Below, in pieces: positions 10,855-22,177 of a stretch of DNA of 64,000 bases; position 1 is the stretch's first letter; each line of letters opens with the position of its first letter. The notes beneath the pieces are model-generated. The model had not been told where the DNA came from, did not search any database, and worked only from the letters and a program-made list of their open reading frames with translations. The position numbers and the translations under genes were made by a program. Location of the stretch: the NCBI GenBank assembly GCA_010909165.1, contig VJWM01000019.1, positions 1,302,001 through 1,366,000 on the forward strand. The letters run 5' to 3'. Source of the stretch: Anthoceros angustus (Eukaryota; Streptophyta; Anthocerotopsida; Anthocerotales; Anthocerotaceae).

Positions 10855-11480
10855 AATTTCTTTTGCAATTGGGATATTGTAAATGGTTTTGTAAAACAGG
10901 TCGTTGTAAAGTGCGTTGTACCCACACCGAGACGTCTCAAACTTAGATGTTGTAGTTCCTTTTGCAATTCGGATATTATAGATGGTTTTGTAAAACTCAT
11001 CGTTGTAAAGTGCGTTGTACCCACACCGAGACGTCTCAAACTTAGATGTTGTAATTTCTTTTGCAATTCGGATATTGTAGATGGTTTTGTAAAACTCATC
11101 GTTGTAAAGTGCGTTGTACCCACGCCGAGACGTCTCAAACTTAGATGTTATAATTCCTTTTGCAATTCGGATATTGTAGATGGTTTTGTAAAACTCATCG
11201 TTGTAAAATGCGTTGTACCCACACTAAGACGTCTCAAACTTAGATGTTGTAATTCCTTTTGCAATTCGGATATTGTAAATGGTTTTGTAAAACTGGTCAT
11301 TGTAAAGTGCGTTGTACCCACGCCGAGACGTCTCAAACTTAGATGTTGTAATTCCTTTTGCAATTCGGATATTGTAAATGGTTTTGTAAAACTGGTCGTT
11401 GTAAAGTGCGTTGTACCCACGCCGAGACGTCTCAAACTTAGATGTTGTAATTCCTTTTGCAATTGGGATGTTGTAAATGG
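10855..11480. repeat. 99-bp tandem repeat array inside the LTR
   Basis: The anchor GCGTTGTACCCAC starts at 10,913, 11,012, 11,111, 11,210, 11,309 and 11,408, exactly 99 bp apart each time. Units differ by scattered substitutions and carry several TTGTAAA/TTTACAA motifs. Because 99 is a multiple of three, the minus strand stays open and reads as a 33-residue repeat (LRRLGVGTTHFTT ... ISELQKELQH). One CAA-to-TAA change near 11,147 splits the frame. Confidence 0.9.
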
Positions 11481-12268
11481 TTTTTTAAAAGGCATTGTAA
11501 ATAGGTGACATGGCAAGGGTTGCTGACTAGGCGCCACATGGCAATGGGCACCACGTCATCACATGGTGATGTGGCGATGAGGGCCATGTCATCAAATCAT
11601 GCCACATCATCACGATGATGTGGCAATGAAGGCCATGTGGCAACAACATGCCATGTCATCACTTGGTGATGTGGCGCCATATCACCACTTTAATGACATG
11701 GTACTCGGGCCGCCAGTTTTACAATCCATGAAGCTCTCGGTTTACAGCGTTGTTGCGCCATTTACAGCGTTGTAACACCGTGTAAAGTTGTAAAACCCTC
11801 ATTTTCCAGGGATCAACGTTGGTCCCTAGAAATCAGTGTGTGCGTGAAGTGTGGAGTGCAAAATAAAGTCGGATCTGTGCGCAGGGGAAGCCGTCTGTGG
11901 CTCACGACGCTGCGCGCCAAAATGAGTTGCTAGGGTTTGACGTGGGACCCACCCCGGTAGTCTTAGCAACTACTCGGTAGTGGTGAGAGCCACCGCGGTA
12001 GTAGCTCGAGAACGGGGGTTGTGGAATAAGACCTATGGTCAAGGAATAAGATCTGGGTAGTTAGACAAGTCGGTAGGTAGTAGTAGTTGAGTAGATAGGT
12101 AAGAGGAGTGATAGCGGGTAAGTCCGAACTTAGGCGAAGGTTAGTAACGATAGAAGTTAGCGTTCCTTGGCACAAACCATTTCCTTCGGGGAGAATCCTA
12201 GGCCTACAACGACATTGAGGGTGAATGTGGACCTCATGGTATCTCTAGACACAAGTTTACACCCCACA

Positions 12269-12289
12269 TTTTGGTGCCGTTGCCGGGGA
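12269..12289 (+). other. Primer binding site, tRNA-Asp type
   Basis: TTTTGGTGCCGTTGCCGGGG directly follows the CA end of the LTR. This is the TGGCGCCGTTGCCGGGGA-type PBS of plant Athila/Tat-like Ty3/gypsy elements, with one substitution. It sets the element on the plus strand, running rightward. Confidence 0.8.
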
Positions 12290-13299
12290 ATGAAACTGCT
12301 GTCAAAGACGTAAGTAGAACTAACAAAAGCCTAAGTAGACAAGGTATTTCCAAAACATAGTAACATTTGGAACCGGACGTACAACATTCACTCTGGGACC
12401 CCGGGACAAACCGTGATTTCAGTTTCACTCATCACCAGAGTTCAATCCTTCGTCATCACTTGGTCCAGCTTCTCCAGCATTGTCATCACTATCTTCAGCG
12501 GCACTTTGCCTCGCAGGCTGTATGAAGCTACGCAACTCGAAGAGCTTATCCCTGATCGCTTTTTTGTCCACCGCATACACATGTTTCCGTGCGTTCAACA
12601 CAAACCCACAATACAGGATGGCTGATTCATTCACAAACACCTCCTGTATATTTTTGGGTAATAGACCTTATTCCCTTTTTTCCTTGGCATCAGACCAGAT
12701 GGGTTGGCACTCTGACGGACTATGTATTCCTACACATATCTCCCTTCGTACGCATCTATGTGCTCGGTCCGATACCGATTGGATAAGAAAGTGAGGTCGT
12801 GGTGCATCTAGTCAATGACTCTCCCCAATCCGAATGGCTTGTTATGCGTGTCCATAGTGCACTGCCGCGAAACATCCCTTCCATTTCCATTATGTCCCCA
12901 TTCATCCGCGCCATTCCCACTGATGCCTTCCGGCATTTTGATATGCCTCCAAGTACATATCACGCTGTGGGAGGTCCCTCAATAATGCCTCATCCAGCAA
13001 AGCTTCATCTGGCACTTGAAGTGGTCAAGCTATATGATCCACTTCTCCATGTGAAAACCACTTCCAAGGACGCTGTAGCACTAGCCCAATGTTTTTCTCC
13101 ACAATGATAGCAATCTCCTTCTGGTCCACCCAAAAGGCTTCCCACCACTTATACTCTTTAGCAGTCACCTATGGACGCAAATCTTTTAACCCTTCCTACA
13201 AATGGGCCACACCTTGTCATGATAGGATACCCACTGCCCCTCTTGTCCCCCTAGCTTCACCCGCATGCACCGTAGGGTGGTGCTTGCATCTTGAGTGGA
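12290..13299. other. Degenerate internal or nested TE sequence
   Basis: No intact gag follows the PBS. On the minus strand an open 71-codon piece at 12,425-12,640 (FVNESAILYCGFVLNARKHV, acidic tail PSDDEGLNSGDE) extends in broken form upstream to about 13,100. Its opposite orientation suggests a nested fragment. I do not recognise the family. Confidence 0.35.
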
Positions 13300-13590
13300 G
13301 CTAGGAGGCCGCCAGCGCCCTCCCCTAACACACTGCCCGCCCATGGGCGGCCGGGCCAGCGCCCCTAGCACACCGCCCATGGGGCCCGGCCGGCGGCGCC
13401 TCCCCTAGCACACCGCCCATGGGCGCCACGCCCACCCCTAGCACACCCATGGGCGCCTGACCGGCCGGCGCCCTTCTCCCCCCAACACGCCATGCCCTGC
13501 CCATGGGCGCTGGCCGGCCGGCGCCCTCCCCTAGCACACCCTGCCCTACCCATGGGCGCCGGCCGGCTGGCGCCCCTCCCCATGGGCTCC
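13300..13590. repeat. GC-rich minisatellite with CCCATGGG palindromes
   Basis: About six irregular units of roughly 40-65 bp each contain GCCCATGGGCG, most with CCGGCCGGCG and CCCCTAGCACACC. The block is very GC-rich compared with both sides. Long frames across it come from repetition and GC content, not from a recognisable protein. Confidence 0.8.
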
Positions 13591-15040
13591 TCATAGGCTG
13601 TCTTTAAGAAAATGAATATTTAGCGGCTTTAAAGTTTTGCAACTTGGGACCGTTAGTCAAGTGCTTGGGAAAAGGGTCTAGTAATGAACAAGTTCCGTGT
13701 TCAAGCAAGACCCATATCTTTTGAATAAGTCAACTTTGTTGATTTTAAGGATGCTTGCATGGGTGCATGGGCAACTAACTTTACATCGTGACAAGGGGGT
13801 GCTATCTTGTTAGGGTTACTATATTCCCCAACGGTGTTTCTCGACATAGGGTTTGTCTCAAGACCCCATTTTGGCTAACCATCCAATGCATGTCTCATTT
13901 CACTGTTTTGATGATTTGCGAACCCAGCCCATGCATCGAGCCCAAAAGAAGACCTAATGTGCCCGTCCGCACAAATGCGGACACACCTTTGTACCAAGTG
14001 GCGGATGGTGGCGCCTTATGCTCAAAATGAGTGCGAGCGTCAGCGCACTTATACTCCAAAGAGGTGCAATACACCGGGTTTGGAGAGGGTTGCGTCAATA
14101 CTTGTGTAGGCAAGCACTTTCGTTCAAGTTGCTTGTGCACACTTGCCACCGCACCAACACTCACATCAATTCTCTTTTCAAACCCCGTGATTCAGAGCAA
14201 TCCCAGACGGCAGGCATACCCTGTCTGACCTGGCCCCTCCGTGTCGGAGATAAGCCGCACTTAGATCTGCAGCATTAGGCCCCGCGGGCGAGAATTGGAC
14301 AAGGTAAAGGATGGTGAGGCCTCCTCAACCGTTCTTGATCAAACTCTTCAGAGCTTACATTTCTTCTTGTCAAGTCCGTACCGCTTTCAACCTTAATCTA
14401 TCCATGGGTGGCACATGGAGCAAGTCAGATCTTAAATTCAAAATCTCCTGGCGAAGCTTGGCTATAGTTCGTCTCGAACACCTAGGCTGCGCCCATGTAG
14501 TAAATCACGGTGGGTATACGGTCCTCCTTGAGCCTCAAAAATACTCGGCCATTTGGTCAAAACCCCATTTCGGGCGACCAGCCCTCTTTCTTCAGATACT
14601 CTGGCTCTCACTAGGGCTCGCGGTGGCGGATGCTCTCTTATACTTGTGTTCATTGCATCGAGGCTTTCATTACTCAAGGACAAATCATCTATTCTATTTA
14701 TTTTCTTGCTTCTACGCAAAACATTGTGAAACATTATCGTCTTCAAAAGGTTGGCCATTAGAAACCACCATCATACATGTCGAATTTTGGAAAATGTAGC
14801 TCATCTAGAAACCAAGGCCTATGCATCTATCGTGCATCAAACTCGAATGAGCGGACATTTGGCGACCAATCAAAGAGATCCACCGCAAGTCAGAGGGCAC
14901 ATAGAGTAAGGCCAAAAGGTTTTACATGTTGTATACAAAGAATGTGGGAATATAACATCAACCAACAAATGATTTTCAAAAATAATATTCATGACTTTAC
15001 GCCTAGATACCGGATGATTTACAAATTTTTCAAACCACTA
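13591..15040. other. Gene-free degenerate repeat DNA
   Basis: Only short broken frames were seen. Two distant similar phrases, TCAAGACCCCATTTTGGC near 13,858 and TCAAAACCCCATTTCGGG near 14,557, hint at decayed repeat copies. No conserved domain was recognised. Confidence 0.4.
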
Positions 15041-15044
15041 AAAT

Positions 15045-15255
15045 CAACACTCCATCCTAGTATTGATACGCCTCTAGGTTGCTTAACAAAGTTACAAAGT
15101 TGCCAAAACAAGCAACCCATCCTAGTACTAATGACCACAAAGAGTTCTTAAAGCGCCAAAACAAGCACCATCCTAGTACTAATCCGACCCAAGAGTGCTT
15201 AAGAGTTCTAGCACCAAAGTCAAGCACCCCATTGATCGATCCCAAGGTGCTTAAC
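15045..15255. repeat. Irregular tandem repeat, about 51-65 bp units
   Basis: CATCCTAGTA-type anchors occur at 15,053, 15,118 and 15,169, with a weaker fourth unit near 15,227. Units share GTGCTTAA/GTTGCTTAA and GCCAAAACAAGCA phrases. Confidence 0.65.
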
Positions 15256-15327
15256 CTTGAGTTCTTATGCCATGTCTATCTCCACCTACCCAAGCGGATG
15301 CAAAGAGAATAAACAATATATATACAT

Positions 15328-15650
15328 ACGCCGGACGTCCGATCCACTCCACCATTTCCATCTTGACGCCCACAAGATTGGGGTCTCAGAATGCGCCGGA
15401 CGTCCGGCAGTTTTTAGACTCGCGCCAATGTGCCGAACGTCCGCATTGCTCCAATTCCTTCTATGTTTTTCACTCTAACAATGGAGATCCTGTGGTTGTG
15501 TACTGCACCACGTCCCGCTACTTTTAGAGTCGTAGTTTGGTCCTCTCGAGATGGCCATGATCGCTATCAATGTTCTTCACAATCGGACGTCCGCCAGCTG
15601 TTTTCTTCGCTTAATTGCTACTTTTATGGTTGGTTGACGTCCGCGCAGCT
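15328..15650. repeat. Cluster of GGACGTCCG palindromes
   Basis: Five related sites lie near 15,331, 15,395, 15,431, 15,583 and 15,636. The second, GCCGGACGTCCGGC, is a perfect 14-bp palindrome; the others are partial. Each contains an ACGT core as recognised by plant bZIP factors. The spacing is uneven, so this is a motif cluster rather than a strict tandem repeat. Confidence 0.55.
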
Positions 15651-15953
15651 TTTTGGACTAATTTTGTTTGGTTTGCCACTTCACCCCGCTAGGAAGTACT
15701 ATCGCTGAAAGAGGTGTTTAGGATTCCTAGCACCGTTAAAATCCTTGAAATCCCTTCCTTGTGAAGGTGAAATCCATGAACCTTCTTCGGCTTCAACCTC
15801 GTTAGCGTAAGTATTCACGAGAAAATAACATGGTCAATGTCTTTCAAGACATGTCTAAAGAGTGGTTTTGCTAAAGATGATGCATTTTGGCCCATTTTCG
15901 GGGGTCATTTTTTGGTCTTTAGAGACCCAAACCCCTTTAATGAAGAATAACCC

Positions 15954-17250
15954 CTATGTTGAGAGACGCTGTTCCCCTTCAAAAATTATCATGTTTTTTG
16001 TCGTACTTACACTCATCGCCAGCTGTTCTTGCAGCCGCTGCACCTCACTGAACAATGCCTTCCGAGTGTAGTTCACAGCCGATTTCGGCTTGTCTGTCAT
16101 TCGCTCACCTGCACCTTTGGGCTTAAGCTCAGGATGAGCTTGACAGCAGGCAGCTTCAGTGTGTTCTGTTTTACCACATGCTTTGCATACTTCCTTCTCC
16201 TTTGGTCCACCAATGCGATACTCACATTCATATGCTTTGTGAGGCCCCTGCACCGCAAGCATTTTATTGAGGTTTTGGAGCTCGTAGTGCTGTGAGCTAC
16301 TCGATCCTTTGATGGTGAGTCCCTGCGCTGTCTTCCAGGCAAGGCCGCAATGTATATCTGTGCTGCTTCCCTCATGGTTTTTACCTTGGTGTCCTTCACC
16401 AGCTGTCTGAACGGCAGATATGCAGATCTCAAGGGCTCGTTAGGCTTGATTACAAACTTCGAGAGCTCTTGAATTTTTTCTATGGAAGCCACAGGAAACA
16501 TCTCACCGAATTTGACGAACATCTCGTCCACCAGATAGATGATGACCTCAGATTGGGATGAATCTGATGAGCCTGCTTTTCCATCATCAACCTTGGATGC
16601 CTTCCTTGCCCGCTTCATTCGCAACAAAGTGTGAGCATCCTGTAGAATCTTCTCTTTGCAGTCACGATAGCATGTCAAAGCTTCACCGGCTAGAAACGTG
16701 CTCATCTTTCTGAGCGCCATCTCAGGCGTGAATTCAGACTTGTACTTAAGCACCATCTCATCAATCGCCCACCTAAATTTCTCCTCAAAGTCAACAAGCG
16801 ACATACTACCATATCTACCAGTGAATACATCATTTTTGCTAGGAGCTGGTTCATACTCCATCCTGGCACCACCACAGTTCTCTTCAAAATCAATGGATCG
16901 AATAGGAGTGTGACTCCACTCAAACTGACCACCTATCCTACGAACTGAAGGAAGTTGGGTAACGGGACTGTGGGCTTCCGATATCGGGGTGCTCTTGTTT
17001 GTCCAACCCGACCGCAGAAACACCATCACTTTCAATCCCTCCCTCTGCGAGAGACTACGTTTGAGTCCAATCCGCCAGCCATGCCAGCTTGTCGATCACC
17101 TCACTCCAGAGCATTTGCCACAATTCTGCTGGTTCCAGTTCCGCTAGATTGGCCCACTCTAGAATAGATCTGCCTGCATAAAACAACAGTGAATAATCCA
17201 AAGTGCTTTCACGGTAATCCACCATCGACTTATCTGTGTGGTTCACCGTT
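15954..17250 (-). pseudogene. Ty3/gypsy-type gag remnant with a CCHC zinc knuckle
   Basis: Three overlapping minus-strand frames join into one decayed gag. The 5' part (17,246-17,055) contains LEWANLAELEPAELWQMLW. The middle frame (17,035-16,097) contains FTGRYGSMSLVDFEEKFRWA and STFLAGEALTCYRDCKEK, typical of retrotransposon capsid domains. The third frame (16,262-15,954) carries CKACGKTEHTEAAC, a CX2CX4HX4C nucleic-acid-binding knuckle, at 16,187-16,146. At least two frameshifts separate them. No protease or RT follows downstream on this strand, so only the gag end remains. It is not part of the 32-kb insertion, which starts beyond a target duplication at 17,870. Confidence 0.7.
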
Positions 17251-17869
17251 TCTTCATCATCGATTCCGCATCCTCTTCTCAGCCTTCCGCTCGAATCTTG
17301 GGCTGCTCTTTTGAACCCTTCGAGTCACGTTGTTGTTCTTGTGCGGCTTCGTCAGCAGGGATTGTTGATGTGCAAAAATCCACTCTTTATGTGGTCACCG
17401 TCTCCTACACACATCACTGTTGAAAATCGCACACAAGACCTTTGTGAGAACGCTTGGGATCTGTATGGCTATTCTCATGAACCAGACATCAACAATCCGC
17501 GGTCAATGACGGATTGCCTGCCTTTGTTGCCTCCATCGCCGCCAGTCTTAATCACTGGCCTGGATTTCGAAGAGCCATGTGCCCGCCCGCGCGCCCGGAG
17601 AGATCTTTGTCGCTGAGCCTTGATTGCGCTTGTCCTCGTTCCGCATGCATTGCTCATGATGCCATGATGTCCATCCCACACATATATATATATACATGCT
17701 GCTTATCATGACCTCACATCCAAATCATATGTATGCACTCATGACCTAGTCATCATGCATTGCCTCTCCTCTCACATACTCACACTTGCAGCCCTCATAT
17801 ACACTCGCCTGAACACACACATGCTCACCGTCACACCACACACACTGCTTGACTGTCTTGACCTCTGTG
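17251..17869. other. Degenerate TE flank, AT and CA microsatellites
   Basis: Broken minus-strand continuation of the gag frame runs to about 17,420. A (TA)n run lies at 17,682-17,695, followed by CACACA-rich sequence up to the target duplication. No gene was seen. Confidence 0.4.
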
Positions 17870-17874
17870 CCATG
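17870..17874. repeat. Target-site duplication, left copy (CCATG)
   Basis: CCATG immediately precedes the LTR terminus TGTGGC at 17,875 and is identical to the 5 bp after the other element end at 49,858. Five bp is the usual duplication length for Ty3/gypsy integrases. Confidence 0.85.
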
Positions 17875-18440
17875 TGTGGCGTGACTTTTGCTGATGGCCA
17901 GCCGGGCGCGCACAATCCCGTGTCGTTGTAGGACGAAGTCCGTTCCCAAGGGAATGATAGGCCCGCTATCACTGCTTGTGATTCTTACCGCCCTTAGCGC
18001 TCGTTCGGTCTCCTCACACACATACTCCTAACTACTCACAACGTTTCACCAGACAGTTGTGATGGCTAAACGCTTTAAGGACCTGCTCAGTCGATCGCTC
18101 ACATACATCCCTCACGCATCCGGCCCTTTCCTCTCTCCTCACGCTACACTCTTCGCCTTAGAAAAGACGCTGGTTACGCACCGACCTCCTCCGTCTCCCG
18201 GGCCTCTCCGTCCTGTGCTCTACACGCCCGGAGTTCCTCCGGCTCACGCTTCGCCCGTGCCGGACCGCTCGGACGAGCACCGCCACCCTTCCCCGCACAC
18301 ACCACAGCGTTAAGTCCGTCACGGGACCTTGATCAATCTCCCGAGGCTGCCTCCTGACTCAGACTCACGTTAGCAAGAAGACTCACAAAGGTCCGCAAGA
18401 ACGCATCAACACCAAGAGAAAGATGCTTTACTAGAGCCCC

Positions 18441-18457
18441 TCCTCTTATATCGCGCC
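18441..18457 (-). promoter_or_regulatory. LTR promoter TATA (3' LTR copy)
   Basis: The minus strand reads GGCGCGATATAAGAGGA. The same site in the 5' LTR is at 35,719-35,732 (GGGCGATATAAGAG). It lies about 570 bp from the U5 end, so transcription would begin shortly after it. A third copy at about 37,405 has lost the TATA (CTTATCTGCGCCC). Confidence 0.55.
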
Positions 18458-21400
18458 CAAGGTGGCGCCTTTATTACACCCCTATTACGCGTGCTTGACT
18501 CGGTATACCCTAATCGACGCCTACCCATTTCCCCCTATCTCCTTCACGTGGAAGGTCCTGGCCCCGAATGGGTGGTCAATCCCCGCCCCGATTGTGGTGC
18601 ACCCAATCGGATGATCCGTGAGGCGGGCCCCTCCTCTCCCGGAATCACAGCCGGGTTGGGCTCTGGCGGCGGTCGACAGCCGTTACCACGGTCATCCTCC
18701 CTGGCCTCCACAGGTCCTTCGCCGGTGGGGCCACCACTATCTCGGCTCCCCTAAGCGTAAGTCGGGGCTCCTCCATCGCACCCCTCCCCGAGCCTGTCTC
18801 GACTCCCGAACTGTGGAGTCCCATTTCCGGGTCCTACCAGGTCCGACCTTGTCTGGGTCCGGACCTCGTGGTCCGGATGACACGGGTCCGGACTTGTGGT
18901 CCGGACTTATTACCGAGGTCCGGACTTGTGGTCCGGCCTGGGTCCGGACAAAGTCCGGACTCACGCCCACCCGGTTTCCTCCCTCACGGACTCCTCCGTG
19001 GCTCTCCTCAAGTCCTCCTGCTCCCGATCGCTCAAGTGACTCCTTCTGGCCCCTCCTTCCATGGTGAGGTGCGGGTGCTTACCTCGCCGCATCCGCCGCC
19101 TCCTCGCCTCCTCCCTCCTCTCCGCCGCCTCGCTATCTCAAACAGGGCCACTAGGGTCCTGTCCGCCCGTGGCCTTCATCTCCTTCGAGCCTGTGGTCCG
19201 TCGTCTGCGCGCCGAGGCTTCTATCGCCAGAGCTCGGTAATAGGCAAAGTCCGAATCGACTTGTTGAATTGCCTCTTCCACGTGCAGGAGCACCCGATAC
19301 TCCTCCGCCATAAGTGTTCCGGAGTCGGTGCCGCTCGCTTGTTGGGCCACCTCTCCGCCAGATTTTGAGCCGGGTCAGACACGAGGCTAAGGCGGCCTCG
19401 GTCACCTCCTGCTCCTTGGGCCACCTCTCCGCTGCTTCCTTCCATTGCCACTTACCGCCATAGCTGCTCCCTTCCGCCTTTCTCACCGGACCAGCTTTTT
19501 CTTCGCCCAGTGCTCCTCCGCTCATTCCGGCCTTTAGCTCCGCCACTCCCTCTCCAGTGGTCGACCTCCGTCCAGGCTCGGACTTCCTCCTTCAGCGGCA
19601 ACGCCCAACTCCTTGGATAGTCGCCGATTTTCCTCCGTCGACGGAGCCGAGGCACTCATTTCGTGCTCGAGTCGTGGATTCTCTCGTTGAGAATCACCGC
19701 CTCGACGCATCTTGGGTTGTAGCTAGCTCCTGCCCCTCCATCCGCCGCCTCCCTTCTACCTCCTCGCACTGCATTCTGGAGATCCCTATCTCCCGAGGCC
19801 GGCCTTGCTCCTCTCCGCCGCCTCCTCCGGGTCCGGACAAAGTCCGAATCGACTTGTTGAATTGCCTCTTCCACGGCCCGATCACGTCAGAGTGATCCTC
19901 GCTTTTGCGGCTTCCGACTCTTCGCCGCTTTACTGGCCTCGCCCACTTGGCGCCGCCGCCGCCTCCGCCAGTCCCGAGCTCTCTCCAGTGCCGGCCTCTT
20001 CCGCCTCCCTCCTTCGCCGCAGGGTCCTCCGCCCGCTTGGCCTCCTGAGCTTGCTTCACTGCAGACATGAAGAACCTTGGCCCGGCCTCCCGAACGCGCC
20101 TCGGCTCCGCCACCGGCGCTTCCTTCCTCGATCCGAGCGAGGGACTCCGCCTTTTCCTTTGCCCCTCTCACTTGCTCTTGAGTTCCACCATCCTCCTCCG
20201 GTGGCCTCCACTTCCCGGGTCTTCTCTGTACCACGAGACCCCAAAGCATTCCGTCCATGACGGTAGCTGTGGACTCGCCGTGTTTCTTCCACGGCCAGGT
20301 GAGGCCCCCACAAAGTCCGTAGTGGGGCCGGCATTTCTCCGCCAAGGACCTCCATACCGCCCCGAGTAAGTCCGACTGGGTTCTCGGACCTAATCAGACC
20401 CTCGGTCCGAGTGGTGAGGTCCGAGTCTCACCCTCTTGGCCCTCTTGGCCTCTAACTCCTTTGTGCCCTCTTTCTCCGGGGCTCGGAGGAGGTGAGGGGT
20501 CCGGAGCAAGCTCTTTTGCCCCTTCCTGCGGGGAGACCGGCCGGTGCCGCTGACCTCCGCCTTGGGCCACGTCCCTTCTGCCCTCCTTACGCCTCTTGAC
20601 CTCTTGCCACTGCAAGGTGGGGTGGCACCGCACCTTCGAGGTCACAGGCGGCACCGCCTTCCGCCTCGGCTCCGCTGAGTTCGTCGGGGCTCGGCAGCCG
20701 TCGTGGTTGTTGGTCCCGGTGCCGAGCCGCCAACGCCTCCCAGATCGCCTCCTCCTTCGCCTTAAGGGGCTCGGAGGGCACCAAAAGGAGGGAAGGGGAA
20801 TCGCTCCCAAACTTCCTGGTGGTGAGGGGTTCCCACGTATGGAGTCCGGAATCCTCCGCCTCCTCCGAGTCCGCTTGGTCTTCAAGGACCCCCACCTCAG
20901 GCGCCCTTGCACGCCGCTCTCCGGGCCTCCACTTCCGAGCGCCCGCCTCCCTCCTTCAGAGCTCGAAATGTCCCCATACATGAATCATGGGGTCGCCCGG
21001 GCGAGGCTTCGCCCTTAGCTTGCGTGCCTCGACCCGAAGATAATCCTTCCTCCGCTTCTTCCTCACTGAGCGCATGTGAATACCACAGTTATCACCAAGG
21101 TGATCCACCTTGGTGAGGTGTTCCAATGGACAATGATCCGGGCTACCGCCTTACCGCGCCAGGATCGGATATCAACCATCCGTTGGTTGTCCGCTCCAGC
21201 CTCGACGCGGCCGGCCGGCCCTATCTTCCCTTCGCCTTAAGGGGCTCGCACCACGCCCCTTCTTCCTCCTTGAGGCGGTTGTAGGCCATCCTCGGGACCT
21301 CCAAGGTCCATCGCCTGGTCCTCCGGAGGTTCTTGGATCGGACCTCCTTGTTGATCGCCAAGATCTTCCGCAAACTCCGGACTAGAGTGACGCTCAAGGT

Positions 21401-22177
21401 CCGACCATTTGGAACACGTCCGGATGCCACTCGCACCAATTCCCTGCTTCCTCGGCCGGGGCCCGAAGTCCGGATAGCGCGGGTCACAATGTTGCGCTCC
21501 ACGGTCCATGGCTCCCGTGACTCGGCTTTTGGGTGCCATTGCTTTCTCCTCCTCTTGTCAGGCCGTGAGTCCGCCGGGCACGATGTTCCTCCTTCGCGTC
21601 ACGCTCCAACCTTGACGGCGCCACGCTGCCGATCGGCGCCCAAAAGATAGGCCAGAGCCGGATTGCGGAGCGGATTGAGGATTGGAGGCGCGTAAATGAC
21701 CTCCCTCCTTGGCGCTTGTGGAAATGCTGCAGGCGGAAGGCGCCTCTTCGTTGTCCGTAATCGCTGGGGTGCATGGCTTACTCGACCCTACGCCCGCTTA
21801 CTCGCCTTACGCCGCGGCGTGAATACCGCTATAACGGCCTCGCGGTCCCGGCCTGCATGCCCGACCTCCACTCGGGGCCGTCCACGTGGCGCCGCCGTCT
21901 GCCCCTCACGCCCTCCTAGGTTACTTTCATACTTATCCTATTTTGACCTGGAGTGGGTTCCGGACTTATCCCGTTACTCCGGCGTAGTCCGGAGCTTGCC
22001 ATAGTGGTACCGGGGTCCGTTGTTCACTCCAGAGTCCGGAGTATACTCCGGAGCCTCGTCCGGAGCGCTACCCCAATTTATTCCTCCTTTTCCGCCTTAT
22101 TTATCCTTCAATCCTAAAAAACAGAAACCCTACTTATTTCTTAACTCCCGAGTGCATAGCCCATACTCCCTTCTCAT

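Larger units (their letters stand above)
10393..12268 (+). mobile_element. Probable 5' LTR of a Ty3/gypsy element
   Basis: The right end reads ACACCCCACA and is followed at once by a classic plant PBS (12,269-12,289). The left end is placed at TGTGGGGAATG because TGTGGGG and CCCCACA form a perfect 7-bp terminal inverted repeat, giving an LTR of 1,876 bp. It contains a GT-rich minisatellite, a 99-bp tandem array and a palindrome-rich zone at 11,520-11,700 built on GATGTGGC and GCCACATCATC. The left flank is CTTTT. No matching 3' LTR was found to the right, so the element is truncated or rearranged. The right end is firm; the left end is inferred. Confidence 0.6.

Noticed and set aside
10855-11480. 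CRISPR-like array
   Set aside because: Units are contiguous 99-bp repeats without unique spacers, in a plant nuclear LTR.
13325-13594. Gly/Ala/Pro-rich ORFs at 13.3-13.6 kb
   Set aside because: They are translations of the GC-rich minisatellite.
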